Shown here piece by piece: positions 1 to 7,079 of a stretch of DNA of 7,253 nt (position 1 is its first letter; the number at the start of each line of letters is the position of its first letter). The stretch comes from Acetobacteraceae bacterium (GTDB lineage: Bacteria > Pseudomonadota > Alphaproteobacteria > Acetobacterales > Acetobacteraceae), in NCBI GenBank assembly GCA_947478535.1, contig CANJXD010000292.1:1-7253 (forward strand). Direction: 5' to 3'. The notes under the pieces were generated by a model, which saw nothing but the letters and a program-made list of their open reading frames with translations, ran no database searches and was not told where the DNA came from. The position numbers and the translations under genes are program-made.

Positions 1-995
1 GCCGCGAACAGGATGGCCCCGGCGGCGTCCTTCCGCGTGGTCCGGCCACGGTCGCAGGCGCGCGCCACGGCATAGACATAGGCCCGCGCGGCGTTGAGCT
101 GCGTGATCATGTCCGCGACCTTGCCCTGGATGAACTGGAATTCCCCGATCGGCTGGCCGAACTGATGCCGCGCATGGATATAGGGCACGACGAGGTCGAG
201 GCAGGCCTGCAGGATACCCAGCGGCCCCGCCGCCAGCACCGCGCGTTCGTAGTCGAGGCCGGACATCAGCACGCGCACGCCGCCACCCACGGCGCCGAGC
301 ACATTCTCCGCCGGCACCTCGCACTCCTCGAACACCAATTCGCTCGTCGGGCTGCCGCGCATGCCGAGCTTGTCGAGCTTCTGGGCCGGGCGGAATCCCT
401 TGAAGTCACGCTCGATGATGAAGGCGGTGATGCCCTTCGGCCCGGCCTCGGGATCGGTCTTCGCATAGACCACCAGGGTTTCCGCGTAATGCGCGTTGGT
501 GATCCACATCTTGGTGCCGTTCAGCACCCAGCGATCGCCGCGCTTTTCGGCCCGCAGCTTCATGGAAACGACATCGGAGCCAGCGGAAGGCTCGCTCATC
601 GCCAGCGCGCCAAGATGCTCGCCGCTGATCAGCTTCGGCAGGTAGCGCCGCTTCTGGTCGGCGGTGCCGTTGCGGTGGATCTGGTTGACGCAGAGGTTCG
701 AGTGCGCGCCGTAGGACAGCCCGACGGAGGCCGAGGCGCGGCTGACTTCCTCCATCGCCACGCAATGCGCGAGGTAGCCCATATTGGCACCGCCATACTC
801 CTCCGCCACCGTGATGCCATGCAGGCCGAGCGCGCCCATTTCGGGCCAGAGATAGCGGGGGAATTCATCGGATTTGTCGATCGCCGCGGCGATGGGGGCG
901 ACGCGGGCGTCGGAGAAGCCGCGCACGCTGTCGCGCAGCGCGTCGATATCATCGCCCAGGTCGAAATCGAGCATGGGCAGCTGGTTGGCGGCCAT
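1..995 (-). CDS. ivd: Isovaleryl-CoA dehydrogenase, C-terminus cut by the window edge
   Basis: This FAD-dependent acyl-CoA dehydrogenase is predicted to oxidise isovaleryl-CoA to 3-methylcrotonyl-CoA in leucine catabolism, passing electrons to ETF. I translated 331 residues from ATG at 995. The N-terminal helical domain carries [14 protein letters not shown] (residues 56-69) and [20 protein letters not shown] (85-104), both hallmarks of the isovaleryl-CoA branch. The FAD-contact strand region has [13 protein letters not shown] (130-142) and MWITN (163-167). The helix-G segment [14 protein letters not shown] (247-260) contains Glu250 at the position of the catalytic base of isovaleryl-CoA dehydrogenases. 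[12 protein letters not shown] (277-288) follows. The family is about 390 residues long, so some 60 residues lie beyond base 1. After ITN the residues are AHYAE, where human IVD has GPDAD, a mild local difference. ATG lies 5 nt past the ligase stop, with AAGGGA (1010-1005) as a good Shine-Dalgarno. The assignment to IVD is firm; the physiological substrate could be another short branched acyl-CoA. Confidence 0.93.
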   Translation of the reverse strand, partial: MAANQLPMLDFDLGDDIDALRDSVRGFSDARVAPIAAAIDKSDEFPRYLWPEMGALGLHGITVAEEYGGANMGYLAHCVAMEEVSRASASVGLSYGAHSNLCVNQIHRNGTADQKRRYLPKLISGEHLGALAMSEPSAGSDVVSMKLRAEKRGDRWVLNGTKMWITNAHYAETLVVYAKTDPEAGPKGITAFIIERDFKGFRPAQKLDKLGMRGSPTSELVFEECEVPAENVLGAVGGGVRVLMSGLDYERAVLAAGPLGILQACLDLVVPYIHARHQFGQPIGEFQFIQGKVADMITQLNAARAYVYAVARACDRGRTTRKDAAGAILFA

Positions 996-1000
996 CGGGT

Positions 1001-2620
1001 TCAGTCCCTTGCAGCAAATTGGCGGCGCAGCACGCCGCGCATGATTTTACCCGTCGTCGTCTGCGGCAGGCTGTCCACGAATTCGACCTGTCGGGGATAG
1101 AGATGCCCCGCCAGGCGCGTGGCCACGCTGCGCTGGATGTCCCGCGCCAGCGCCGCATCCGCGACGATCCCGGGCTTCGGCACGACCACGGCGCAGACCC
1201 GTTCGGTGCGCAGCGCATCCGGCAGGCCGATCACCGCAACCGCCGCGATGGCGGGATGCGACTGGAGAAAATCCTCGATCTCGCCGGGGCCGATGCGATA
1301 GCCGGCGGAGGTGATGACATCATCGTCGCGGCCGATGAAGGTGATGTAGCCTTCGTCCTCCATCACCGCCTGGTCGCCGGTCAGCAGCCATTCCCCGTGG
1401 AACTTCTCCGCCGTTGCCTGCGGACGGTTCCAGTAGCCGAGGAACATCACGGGATCGGGCGCGCGAATGGCGATGGTGCCGGCCTGGCCGGCGCGCAGCG
1501 GCAGGCCATCCGGGCCGAGGATCGCCACCTCATGCCCCGGCACGGCGCGGCCGATGGCGCCGGGCTTCACCGGGAACATCCCGGCGCAGGAGGAGACGAC
1601 GAGGTTGCATTCGGTCTGGCCGTAGAATTCGTTGATCGTCAGCCCGAAGGCGCCGCGCCCCCAGTCCAGCATCTCCGCGCCCAGGCTTTCGCCGCCGCTG
1701 CCGACGCTGCGCAGATCGAGCCCGTAGCGCGTGGGGTCCGGCACCTCCCGCAGCATCCGCAGCGCGGTCGGCGGCAGGAAGGCATTGCGAACGCGGTAAT
1801 GCGCCATCAGCCGCAGCGCCTGGTCGGGGTCGAACTTCCCCATCCGGTGCGCCACCACCGGCACGCCATGGAACAAGCTTGGCAGCAGCACATCCAACAG
1901 TCCGCCGATCCAGGCCCAGTCGGCGGGAGTCCAGAAGGTATCCTCCGGTTGGGGAAAACGTTCATGCGGCATCTCCACCCCCGGCAGATGGCCGCGCAGC
2001 ACCCGATGCGCGTGCAGCGCGCCCTTCGGGCTGCCGGTGGTGCCGCTGGTGTAGATGATCAGCGCGGGGTCATCGGGCCCGGTGGCGACGCAGGCGTGCC
2101 GGTCGCTGGCAGGCTCGATCATCTGGTGCAGGTCGCGCCCGCCATCGATGTTCAGCAGAAGCCGCAGATCCGGCAACTGGTCCCGGATGCCGGCGATCTT
2201 CGCCGCCCCTTCCCCATCCGTCACCAGCGCGACGGCGCCGCAATCCGCCAGGCGATAGGCCAGTGCCTCCTCGCCGAACAGGACAAACAGGGGGACGGAA
2301 ATCGCGCCGATCCGCCAGGCCGCCAGATGCGTCAGCAAGGTTTCCTGGCATTGCGGCAGCAGCACGCCGATGCGGTCCCCCCGCCGGATGCCCTGGGCCG
2401 CGAAGAAATTCGCCAGCTTGCAGGACCGGTGGCGCAGGTCATCGAAGCCGATGACCTCCGTGACGCCCCCCGCATGCACCTCCATGAGCGCGATGCGCAG
2501 GTTGCCATCCGCCCAGCGATCGCAGACTTCCTCGGCCAGGTTGCAGCGGGCGGGAATGGTCCAGCGGAAGGCGCTGCGGACCGCGTCGTAGCTGTCCCCG
2601 GCCGGCAGCAGCGCGGTCAT
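1001..2620 (-). CDS. Acyl-CoA synthetase (AMP-forming), acetyl/medium-chain-like
   Basis: This ANL-superfamily ligase activates a carboxylic acid to its acyl-CoA through an acyl-AMP intermediate in the cytoplasm. It is 539 residues, the normal length for this family. Visible motifs are the P-loop [12 protein letters not shown] (190-201), the [11 protein letters not shown] segment (230-240) typical of acetyl- and medium-chain acyl-CoA synthetases, NEFYGQTE (330-337), LLTGD (412-416), the hinge and A8 region [20 protein letters not shown] (430-449), and the C-terminal catalytic lysine Lys525 in [11 protein letters not shown]. All core catalytic residues are present, so it should be active. Lys525 sits in a P-X4-G-K context, the pattern known for ligases switched off by Pat-type lysine acetylation; regulation of that kind is inference. 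Its ATG overlaps the upstream stop by 4 nt (ATGA), which fixes the start. The isovaleryl-CoA dehydrogenase follows 5 nt downstream, suggesting a short branched acid such as isovalerate, but the substrate cannot be read from the sequence. Confidence 0.92.
   Translation of the reverse strand: MTALLPAGDSYDAVRSAFRWTIPARCNLAEEVCDRWADGNLRIALMEVHAGGVTEVIGFDDLRHRSCKLANFFAAQGIRRGDRIGVLLPQCQETLLTHLAAWRIGAISVPLFVLFGEEALAYRLADCGAVALVTDGEGAAKIAGIRDQLPDLRLLLNIDGGRDLHQMIEPASDRHACVATGPDDPALIIYTSGTTGSPKGALHAHRVLRGHLPGVEMPHERFPQPEDTFWTPADWAWIGGLLDVLLPSLFHGVPVVAHRMGKFDPDQALRLMAHYRVRNAFLPPTALRMLREVPDPTRYGLDLRSVGSGGESLGAEMLDWGRGAFGLTINEFYGQTECNLVVSSCAGMFPVKPGAIGRAVPGHEVAILGPDGLPLRAGQAGTIAIRAPDPVMFLGYWNRPQATAEKFHGEWLLTGDQAVMEDEGYITFIGRDDDVITSAGYRIGPGEIEDFLQSHPAIAAVAVIGLPDALRTERVCAVVVPKPGIVADAALARDIQRSVATRLAGHLYPRQVEFVDSLPQTTTGKIMRGVLRRQFAARD
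1005..1010 (-). promoter_or_regulatory. Shine-Dalgarno of the isovaleryl-CoA dehydrogenase gene
   Basis: The minus strand reads AAGGGA inside the last codons of the acyl-CoA synthetase gene, 9 nt before ATG at 995. It decides the start over the second Met (residue 8, at 974) and shows that this gene can be translated on its own signal. Confidence 0.7.
2617..2620 (-). other. ATGA stop/start overlap: PaaK-like ligase to acyl-CoA synthetase
   Basis: The TGA of the PaaK-like gene (2619-2617) overlaps the ATG of the acyl-CoA synthetase (2620-2618). Tight overlap of two different adenylate-forming genes suggests coupled, roughly equal synthesis. Confidence 0.88.
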
Positions 2621-3849
2621 GCCGGGCGGGTGTCGTCGATCACCTTGCCATCATTCGGCAGGGCGCCGGGTTCCACCAGATCCACCGTGCCGCGCAGCCG
2701 CGTGATGCCGTTGAGGCTCTGCGCCAGGCTCTGCACGAGCGCCGCATCCCGCACCGGGGTTTCGACGCGCAGCACCATCGTATCCCGCGTCTCCTCCAGC
2801 CCGATGACGAGCCGCGCGCGGCCGAGGCCGGGGTGGGCCGCCATCACTGCCGCCACCTGTTCCGGCCGCACGAACATCCCGCGCACCTTCGCCGCCTGGT
2901 CGGCGCGGCCCATCCAGCCCTTGATGCGCTGATTGGTGCGCCCGCAGGGCGATGCCCCCGGCAGCACGGCGGAAAGATCGCCGGTGGCGAAGCGGATCAG
3001 CGGGTAGGTCGTGTTGAAGGTGGTGACGAGAACCTCCCCCACCTCACCATCCGGTACCGGGTCACCAGTGCCGGGGCGGACGATTTCCACCACCACATCC
3101 TCGTCGCAGATCAGCCCCTCCCGCGCCTCGCTCTCATAGGCGACCATGCCGAGGTCGGCAGTGCCGTAGCTTTGCAGCACGGTCATGCCGCGCGCGGCGT
3201 AGAAGGCCCGCAACGCCGGCAGGAAGGCCCCACCCGTGACATGGCCGAGCGTCAATGAGGACAGGTCGAGCCCCAGCGCATCCCCCGCTTCGAGGATTGC
3301 CTTGAGAAAATCCGGCGTGCCGGCATAGCAGGCGGGCTTGAGATGCGCCGCCGCGCGCGCCTGGCTTTCGGTATTGCCGGGACCGGCGGGAAAGACCGGG
3401 CAGCGCAGGGCGCGGGCGCCCTCCTCCAGCATCATGCCGGCCGGGGTGAAGTGGTAGGCGAAGCAGTTGTGCAGCAACTGCCCCGGCCGCAGCCCCGTGG
3501 CGTGCAGGGCGCGGGCGAAATGCCAGGGGTCCGCCCCCTCCCCCTGCGGTTCATGGATCGGGCCAGGCGAGGCGAAGATGCGCGGCAGGGCGCCGAAGGG
3601 CAGCGTGGTGAAGCCGCCGAGCGGCGGTGCCGCCGCCTGCGCCTCGATCAGCGCGGATTTGCGCGTCACCGGCAGCAGCGCCAGCGCTCCGCGATCCGTC
3701 ACCGCATCCGGGTCGATCCCCGCGAGCATCGCGGCATAGGCCGGCGCCTTCGCCTTCGCATGGGCCAGCTGGCGCGGCAGCAGATGGCGCAGGGCGGCGG
3801 CGCGGGCTTCCTCGCTGCGGGTTTCGCGATTGTCGAAATAAGCGGTCAC
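2617..3849 (-). CDS. Phenylacetate-CoA ligase (PaaK)-like protein, divergent P-loop
   Basis: This is an adenylate-forming protein of the phenylacetate-CoA ligase family, 410 residues against about 430 for PaaK. It is expected in the cytoplasm. The family is seen in LPVTRKSALIEA (59-70), SYGTADLG (227-234, matching the YGxxE motif but with Asp232 in place of Glu), IRFATGDLSA (285-294), GWMGRADQAAKVRGMFVRPE (311-330) and the C-terminal DGKVIDDTR (400-408) with Lys402 in the catalytic-lysine position. The phosphate-binding loop is unusual: where PaaK has SSGTTGxP, this protein reads ASPGPIHEPQG (93-103), losing the Thr-Thr-Gly core. Activity as a ligase is therefore uncertain. The start is GTG at 3849, overlapping the livF stop as GTGA; the next in-frame Met is residue 41, inside conserved sequence. 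It ends overlapping the next ligase (ATGA). Its place between a transporter ATPase and an acyl-CoA synthetase suggests a role tied to the imported acid, possibly activation, but no substrate can be assigned. Confidence 0.85.
   Translation of the reverse strand: MTAYFDNRETRSEEARAAALRHLLPRQLAHAKAKAPAYAAMLAGIDPDAVTDRGALALLPVTRKSALIEAQAAAPPLGGFTTLPFGALPRIFASPGPIHEPQGEGADPWHFARALHATGLRPGQLLHNCFAYHFTPAGMMLEEGARALRCPVFPAGPGNTESQARAAAHLKPACYAGTPDFLKAILEAGDALGLDLSSLTLGHVTGGAFLPALRAFYAARGMTVLQSYGTADLGMVAYESEAREGLICDEDVVVEIVRPGTGDPVPDGEVGEVLVTTFNTTYPLIRFATGDLSAVLPGASPCGRTNQRIKGWMGRADQAAKVRGMFVRPEQVAAVMAAHPGLGRARLVIGLEETRDTMVLRVETPVRDAALVQSLAQSLNGITRLRGTVDLVEPGALPNDGKVIDDTRPA
3846..3849 (-). other. GTGA stop/start overlap: livF to PaaK-like ligase
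   Basis: The TGA of livF (3848-3846) overlaps the GTG start of the PaaK-like gene (3849-3847). The shared bases fix the start and suggest stop-restart translation coupling ATPase and ligase synthesis. Confidence 0.85.
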
Positions 3850-4688
3850 AGCCAGCGTTTCCGTCGCTTGTAGGATTTCAGGTTGCGGAAGGATTTGCGG
3901 TCCGCGCCATGGCCGCCGAGGTAGAATTCCTTCACATCCTCGTTGTTCGCCAGCGCCTCCGCGCTGCCATCCAGCACCACCTTGCCCTGTTCCATGACAT
4001 AGCCGTGGGAGGCGACGGACAGCGCCATGCGGGCATTCTGTTCGACCAGCAGGATGGTGATGCCGAGGTCCTCGTTCAGCTTGCGGATGATGCCGAAGAC
4101 CTCCTTCACCAGCAGCGGCGACAGGCCCATCGAGGGCTCATCCATCAGGATCAGCTTCGGACGCGCCATCAGCGCGCGGCCGATCGCCAGCATCTGCTGT
4201 TCGCCGCCACTCAGATACCCCGCCAGCCCCGTGCGTTCCTTCAACCGGGGGAAGTAGTCATAGACCATCTCGATATCGCGCTTCACGCCGGCATGGTCGC
4301 TGCGCGTGAAGGCGCCGAGGCGGAGGTTCTCCAGGCACGTCATGTCGCTGATGATCCGCCGGCCTTCCATCACCTGGAAGATGCCCTTGCGGACGATCTG
4401 ATGCGCCTCGATCCCGTTCAGCCGTTCGCCGGCGAAGCGGATATCGCCGCGCGTCACCTCCCCTTCCTCCGACTTCAGGAGGCCGGAGATCGCCTTCAGC
4501 GTGGTGGATTTCCCCGCGCCGTTGGCGCCGAGCAGCGCGACGATCTTTCCTCGGTGCACCGCGAGCGACAACCCGCGAAGGACCAGGATGACATCGTTGT
4601 AGACGACCTCGATGTTGTTCACTTCCAGCAGCGGTGGCTCCCCCGTTGCCGGGGGAGCCTTGCTGCCGAGGTCGAGTGCCTCGCTCAC
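3846..4688 (-). CDS. livF: LivF-type ABC transporter ATPase with basic C-terminal tail
   Basis: This is one of the two cytoplasmic nucleotide-binding subunits of a HAAT (branched-chain amino acid type) importer. Motifs appear in order: Walker A GANGAGKST (54-62), Q-loop Gln105 in IFQVMEGR, signature LSGGEQQ (159-165), Walker B LILMDEP (179-185) with catalytic Glu184, D-loop MGLS (187-190), and VEQNA (215-219). Gln at the H-loop is usual for LivF. Lengths are odd: 280 residues against about 237 for E. coli LivF. The excess is a Pro/Ala-rich N-terminal stretch (residues 1-19) and a strongly basic tail, RKSFRNLKSYKRRKRWL (264-280). The start is GTG at 4688, overlapping the stop of the binding-protein gene (GTGA); no strong Shine-Dalgarno is visible, so translational coupling is likely. 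Codons 10-18 lie inside a perfect hairpin (4636-4659). Its partner LivG is not in the window. The ATPase call is certain; transport substrate is unknown. Confidence 0.95.
   Translation of the reverse strand: MSEALDLGSKAPPATGEPPLLEVNNIEVVYNDVILVLRGLSLAVHRGKIVALLGANGAGKSTTLKAISGLLKSEEGEVTRGDIRFAGERLNGIEAHQIVRKGIFQVMEGRRIISDMTCLENLRLGAFTRSDHAGVKRDIEMVYDYFPRLKERTGLAGYLSGGEQQMLAIGRALMARPKLILMDEPSMGLSPLLVKEVFGIIRKLNEDLGITILLVEQNARMALSVASHGYVMEQGKVVLDGSAEALANNEDVKEFYLGGHGADRKSFRNLKSYKRRKRWL
4636..4659 (-). repeat. Perfect 10-bp stem hairpin inside the 5' end of livF
   Basis: GGCTCCCCCG and CGGGGGAGCC are exact reverse complements around a 4-nt loop. Beyond a 3x2 internal loop, five more pairs (4628-4632 with 4662-4666) can extend the stem. 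The element sits in livF codons 10-18, encoding the Pro/Ala-rich N-terminal extension, and starts 25 nt after the binding-protein stop. No T-tract follows on the transcribed strand. Possible roles are protection of the 3' end of the upstream message, or slowing of entry into livF; both are inference. Confidence 0.75.
4685..4688 (-). other. GTGA stop/start overlap: binding protein to livF
   Basis: The TGA stop of the binding-protein gene (4687-4685) shares bases with the GTG start of livF (4688-4686). No strong Shine-Dalgarno precedes the GTG, so livF translation is probably coupled to termination of the upstream gene. The junction lies in the open stretch between two strong hairpins. Confidence 0.85.
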
Positions 4689-5974
4689 CAGCCCAGCCAG
4701 TCGCGGCGACGATCGAGTTCGATCGTCGTGACCTGCTCGATCTTCATGGTGCCGGCCTGCACCAGTTCCGCCACGCTGCCGGCGGAGGTATTACCGCCGA
4801 CGACGGCGCGGTAGATCGCCACGCGCAGGGTGCCGCGATGGTCATCAGGCGCGAAGTTGGAGGGATTGCACACCCCCTCGAACCCGCGCGGAACCCAGTT
4901 CTGCCGGGCATAGAAGCCTTCCCGGATGCGTTCCGCCGCCACCTGGCCGCCATTGGCGCCCGCGGTCTTCATCGCCTCCACCATCAGCATCGCGCTGCAG
5001 ATGCCCGCGATGTAATGCACAGGGCGATAGGCCGTGCCTGCGGCATCGGAGATGCGGCTGATCTCCCGCACCGCGCGCATGCCTGGCGCATCCTGGCCCC
5101 AGACGGCGGCGGTGCGAACGGGGAAGACCACACCATTGGCCGCGGTGCCCGCGGCCTTCATGGCGTTCTCATCCATGCCCCACACATTGCCCATGAACTG
5201 CACGTTCACACCGGCCGTCTGGCACGCGCGCAGGACGGAGATATTGGACCCCGCGGTGTTGCCGAGATAGGCGTAGTTGGCGCCGCCATTGCGCAGCGTC
5301 AGGCATTGCGCGGTGTAGTCGCCCGGCGTCAGCGCGAACTGGATCGCGGGCAGCACATCGAAGCCAAGCTCCCGCGCCAGCGTCTCACCCGCTTCCTTCG
5401 GAGAATTGGGATAGGGATGGTTCGCGCCCATATGGACGTATTTCGGCCGCCCCTGCTGGCCACGCGCGCGCCAATCCTGCGCCGCCCATTGCAGCATGCC
5501 GCGCAGCGCATCCGAATAGGATGGGCCATAGAAGAAGTTGAAGGGCGAGGCCTCCACCCCCTGGCGGCCGGAACGCCCCGCGGCATCGGTCAGCGTCGCG
5601 GCATAGGACCCGCTGATATAGGGGATGCGATCGCGGGTGACGAAGCGCACCAGCGCTTCCGTATCCGCCGTGCCCCAGCCCTGGATGGCCACCACACGCT
5701 GCCGGCCCGTCCAGGCCTGGTACTGGCTGACGGCGCGCGGCGCGGCGTAGCCATAGTCGAAGCCGGAGACATCAAGCTGCCGGCCATTGATGCCGTTGCG
5801 CGTGCGGTTCACCCATTGCAGGGCATCCGCCACGCCCTGGCCATAGGGCACGCCCACATCGCTGGTGGCGCCCGAATTGTCCATGAGGTGCCCGACGGGG
5901 ATGCGCTGCGCGGTCGCCGGCAACGCCGCCGCCATGGCCGCCACGGCGCCGAACAGCAGGTGCTTGACGTTCAT
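4685..5974 (-). CDS. Secreted LivK-like substrate-binding protein of ABC importer
   Basis: This is a periplasmic type-I binding protein (Leu/Ile/Val-binding-like family) that captures the substrate and delivers it to the LivH/LivM permease. The 429-residue precursor begins with a clear Sec signal peptide: basic MNVKH, a hydrophobic core to about residue 19, and PATA before Gln23, so cleavage is expected after Ala22. There is no lipobox cysteine. The first lobe has GVPYGQGVADALQWVN (41-56), NGINGRQLDV (60-69), and GWGTADTEALVRFV (99-112) followed by RIPYISGSYAATLTD (116-130), matching the family's ligand-cleft region. The second lobe spans roughly 150-340, and the protein ends in DWLGW. Length exceeds E. 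coli LivK (about 369) by some 60 residues. Mature Cys residues are at 224, 251, 326 and 369. ATG at 5974 has a strong Shine-Dalgarno. Family homology does not reveal the ligand: branched-chain amino acids, short branched acids and aromatic acids are all possible. Confidence 0.92.
   Translation of the reverse strand: MNVKHLLFGAVAAMAAALPATAQRIPVGHLMDNSGATSDVGVPYGQGVADALQWVNRTRNGINGRQLDVSGFDYGYAAPRAVSQYQAWTGRQRVVAIQGWGTADTEALVRFVTRDRIPYISGSYAATLTDAAGRSGRQGVEASPFNFFYGPSYSDALRGMLQWAAQDWRARGQQGRPKYVHMGANHPYPNSPKEAGETLARELGFDVLPAIQFALTPGDYTAQCLTLRNGGANYAYLGNTAGSNISVLRACQTAGVNVQFMGNVWGMDENAMKAAGTAANGVVFPVRTAAVWGQDAPGMRAVREISRISDAAGTAYRPVHYIAGICSAMLMVEAMKTAGANGGQVAAERIREGFYARQNWVPRGFEGVCNPSNFAPDDHRGTLRVAIYRAVVGGNTSAGSVAELVQAGTMKIEQVTTIELDRRRDWLGW
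4707..4728 (-). repeat. Perfect 10-bp inverted repeat near the end of the binding-protein gene
   Basis: CGACGATCGA and TCGATCGTCG are exact reverse complements separated by 2 bases (GT). In RNA this folds as a 9-bp stem with a 4-nt loop. It lies within the codons for residues around 416-422 and ends 19 nt before the TGA stop. It has no T-tract, so it is not a classical terminator. A second hairpin lies on the other side of the stop codon, at 4636-4659. Confidence 0.7.
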
Positions 5975-5982
5975 CGTCTTGG

Positions 5983-5990
5983 TCCTCCCT
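5983..5990 (-). promoter_or_regulatory. Strong Shine-Dalgarno of the substrate-binding protein gene
   Basis: The minus strand reads AGGGAGGA here, 8 nt before ATG at 5974. It is the best ribosome binding site in the window and confirms the start that gives an intact signal peptide. The gene also has the only noticeable leader (36 nt after livM), unlike the overlapping genes after it. This fits independent, high-level translation of the binding protein, which importers usually need in excess over the membrane subunits. Confidence 0.85.
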
Positions 5991-5994
5991 TTCG

Positions 5995-6010
5995 CCGGCC
6001 TGCGGGCCGG
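5995..6010 (-). other. GC hairpin in the livM / binding-protein gap
   Basis: CCGGCC and GGCCGG form a 6-bp all-GC stem with a 4-nt loop, beginning directly after the livM stop codon and ending 4 nt before the binding-protein Shine-Dalgarno. No run of T follows on the minus strand, so this is not a standard intrinsic terminator. It could be an RNA-stability or processing element that leaves the ribosome binding site single-stranded. The stem is short, so function is only a suggestion. Confidence 0.45.
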
Positions 6011-7078
6011 TCAATGCGAATACGGGTAGAGCTTCCAGTACGCCTTGATCAGGCGCCACCGCCTTGCGAGCCCATCGGGCTCGAAGATCAGGAACAGGAT
6101 GATCGCCGCGCCCACCACCATCTCCCGCAGGAAGGAGATGGAGGCGCCGAGGCGCAGCGCCCGGTCGATCGCGCTGCCGGACAGCGCATCCGCCCCCCAT
6201 TGCGTCACCTCGGGCAGCATCACCATGAAGGCGGCGCCCATCAGGCTGCCCATGACGGAGCCCAATCCGCCGATGATGACCATGCCGAGGAACTGGATGG
6301 AGAACAGGATGTTGAAGGCCTCCACGCTGACGAACAGCAGGTAGTGCGCATAGAGCGCGCCGCCGATGCCGGCGTAGAGCGAGGCGATGCCGAAGGACAG
6401 CGTGCGGTAATAGGCGAGGTTGATGCCCATCATCTCCGCGCTCAGGTAATGGTCCCGCACCGCGATCAGCGCCCGGCCATCGCGCGTCCGCATCAGGTTG
6501 GCGGCGCCGAGGAACATCACCACGACATAGGCGAGCACGAGGTAGAAATAGGTCTCGTCACTGTCGAAGGCGAAGCCGGGGATGGTCGGGCTTTCCGTCA
6601 TCCGCCCGGCGACGCCGCCGGTGAACCAGCGCGCGCGGGCGAAGAAATCCTCCAGGATGAATTGCGCGGCGAGAGTCGCGATGGCGAGGTACAGGCCCTT
6701 CAGGCGGGCCGCCGGCGCGCCGAAGACCAGCCCGATCAGCGCCGTGATCATCCCCGCCAGCGGGATGCAGAGCAGGACGGGGATGCCGAAGCGCTCATGC
6801 AGCCAGGCGGAGGTGAAGGCGCCGAGGCCAAAGAAGGCGGCGTGGCCGATGCTGATCTGCCCGGTGAAGCCCACCAGGATGTTCAGCCCGAGGGCGGCGA
6901 TACCGAGGAAGCCGATATTGATCAGCAGGCTCAGCTCATACCGCCCGAAGACCAGCGGCGCGCCGCACAGCAGCAGCACGCCGAGGATCACCGCGATGCG
7001 GCTGTTCCGCGTCGGGAAGATGGTGGTGTCCGCCTGGTAGCTGGTGCGGAAATCGCCCGCGGGGGTCATCGCGGTCAT
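6011..7078 (-). CDS. livM: LivM-type ABC transporter permease
   Basis: This is an inner-membrane permease subunit that pairs with LivH to form the channel of a HAAT-type importer. The 355-residue protein has about nine hydrophobic segments, near 28-46, 49-70, 77-93, 97-121, 128-145, 177-195, 226-248, 259-288 and 317-333. The family hallmark LNILVGFTGQISIGHAAFFG lies at 65-84. The cytoplasmic coupling loop that contacts the ATPase is RTRDGRALIAVRDH (197-210) running into SAEMMGINLAYYR (213-225). GGLGSVMGSLMGA (270-282) and FEPDGLARRWRLIKAYWKL (332-350) are also typical. A hydrophilic N-terminal segment of about 27 residues precedes the first membrane span. ATG at 7078 begins 1 nt after the livH stop (TAGCATG); an alternative in-frame ATG is Met4. 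No strong Shine-Dalgarno is visible, so coupling to livH is likely. The call is secure for the family; it does not define the substrate. Confidence 0.95.
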   Translation of the reverse strand: MTAMTPAGDFRTSYQADTTIFPTRNSRIAVILGVLLLCGAPLVFGRYELSLLINIGFLGIAALGLNILVGFTGQISIGHAAFFGLGAFTSAWLHERFGIPVLLCIPLAGMITALIGLVFGAPAARLKGLYLAIATLAAQFILEDFFARARWFTGGVAGRMTESPTIPGFAFDSDETYFYLVLAYVVVMFLGAANLMRTRDGRALIAVRDHYLSAEMMGINLAYYRTLSFGIASLYAGIGGALYAHYLLFVSVEAFNILFSIQFLGMVIIGGLGSVMGSLMGAAFMVMLPEVTQWGADALSGSAIDRALRLGASISFLREMVVGAAIILFLIFEPDGLARRWRLIKAYWKLYPYSH

Positions 7079-7079
7079 G

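Noticed and set aside
1..995. The dehydrogenase looks truncated, lacking about 60 C-terminal residues.
   Set aside because: The frame is open to base 1 with no stop; the loss is due only to the window edge, so it is not a pseudogene.
165..1100. A plus-strand open frame of 311 codons, antisense to the isovaleryl-CoA dehydrogenase.
   Set aside because: The opposite strand gives a near textbook isovaleryl-CoA dehydrogenase; this frame is its codon-aligned shadow.
1019..2932. A plus-strand open frame of about 637 codons, antisense to the acyl-CoA synthetase.
   Set aside because: It has the same codon-aligned shadow geometry and low-information composition. It crosses the real ATGA gene junction with no matching boundary, ribosome site or domain.
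4027..4060. LivF has Gln (VEQN) where many ABC ATPases have the H-loop His.
   Set aside because: Gln here is the normal state of LivF proteins, so it is not a sign of inactivity.
3627..4814. A plus-strand open frame of 395 codons opposite livF.
   Set aside because: It is a shadow of livF in the codon-aligned antisense phase. The motifs (Walker A, signature, Walker B) are all on the minus strand.
6118..6141. Inverted repeat CCATCTCC / GGAGATGG with an 8-nt loop inside livM.
   Set aside because: An 8-bp repeat with a loop this size is expected about once by chance in a window of this length and composition, and it is not at a gene boundary.
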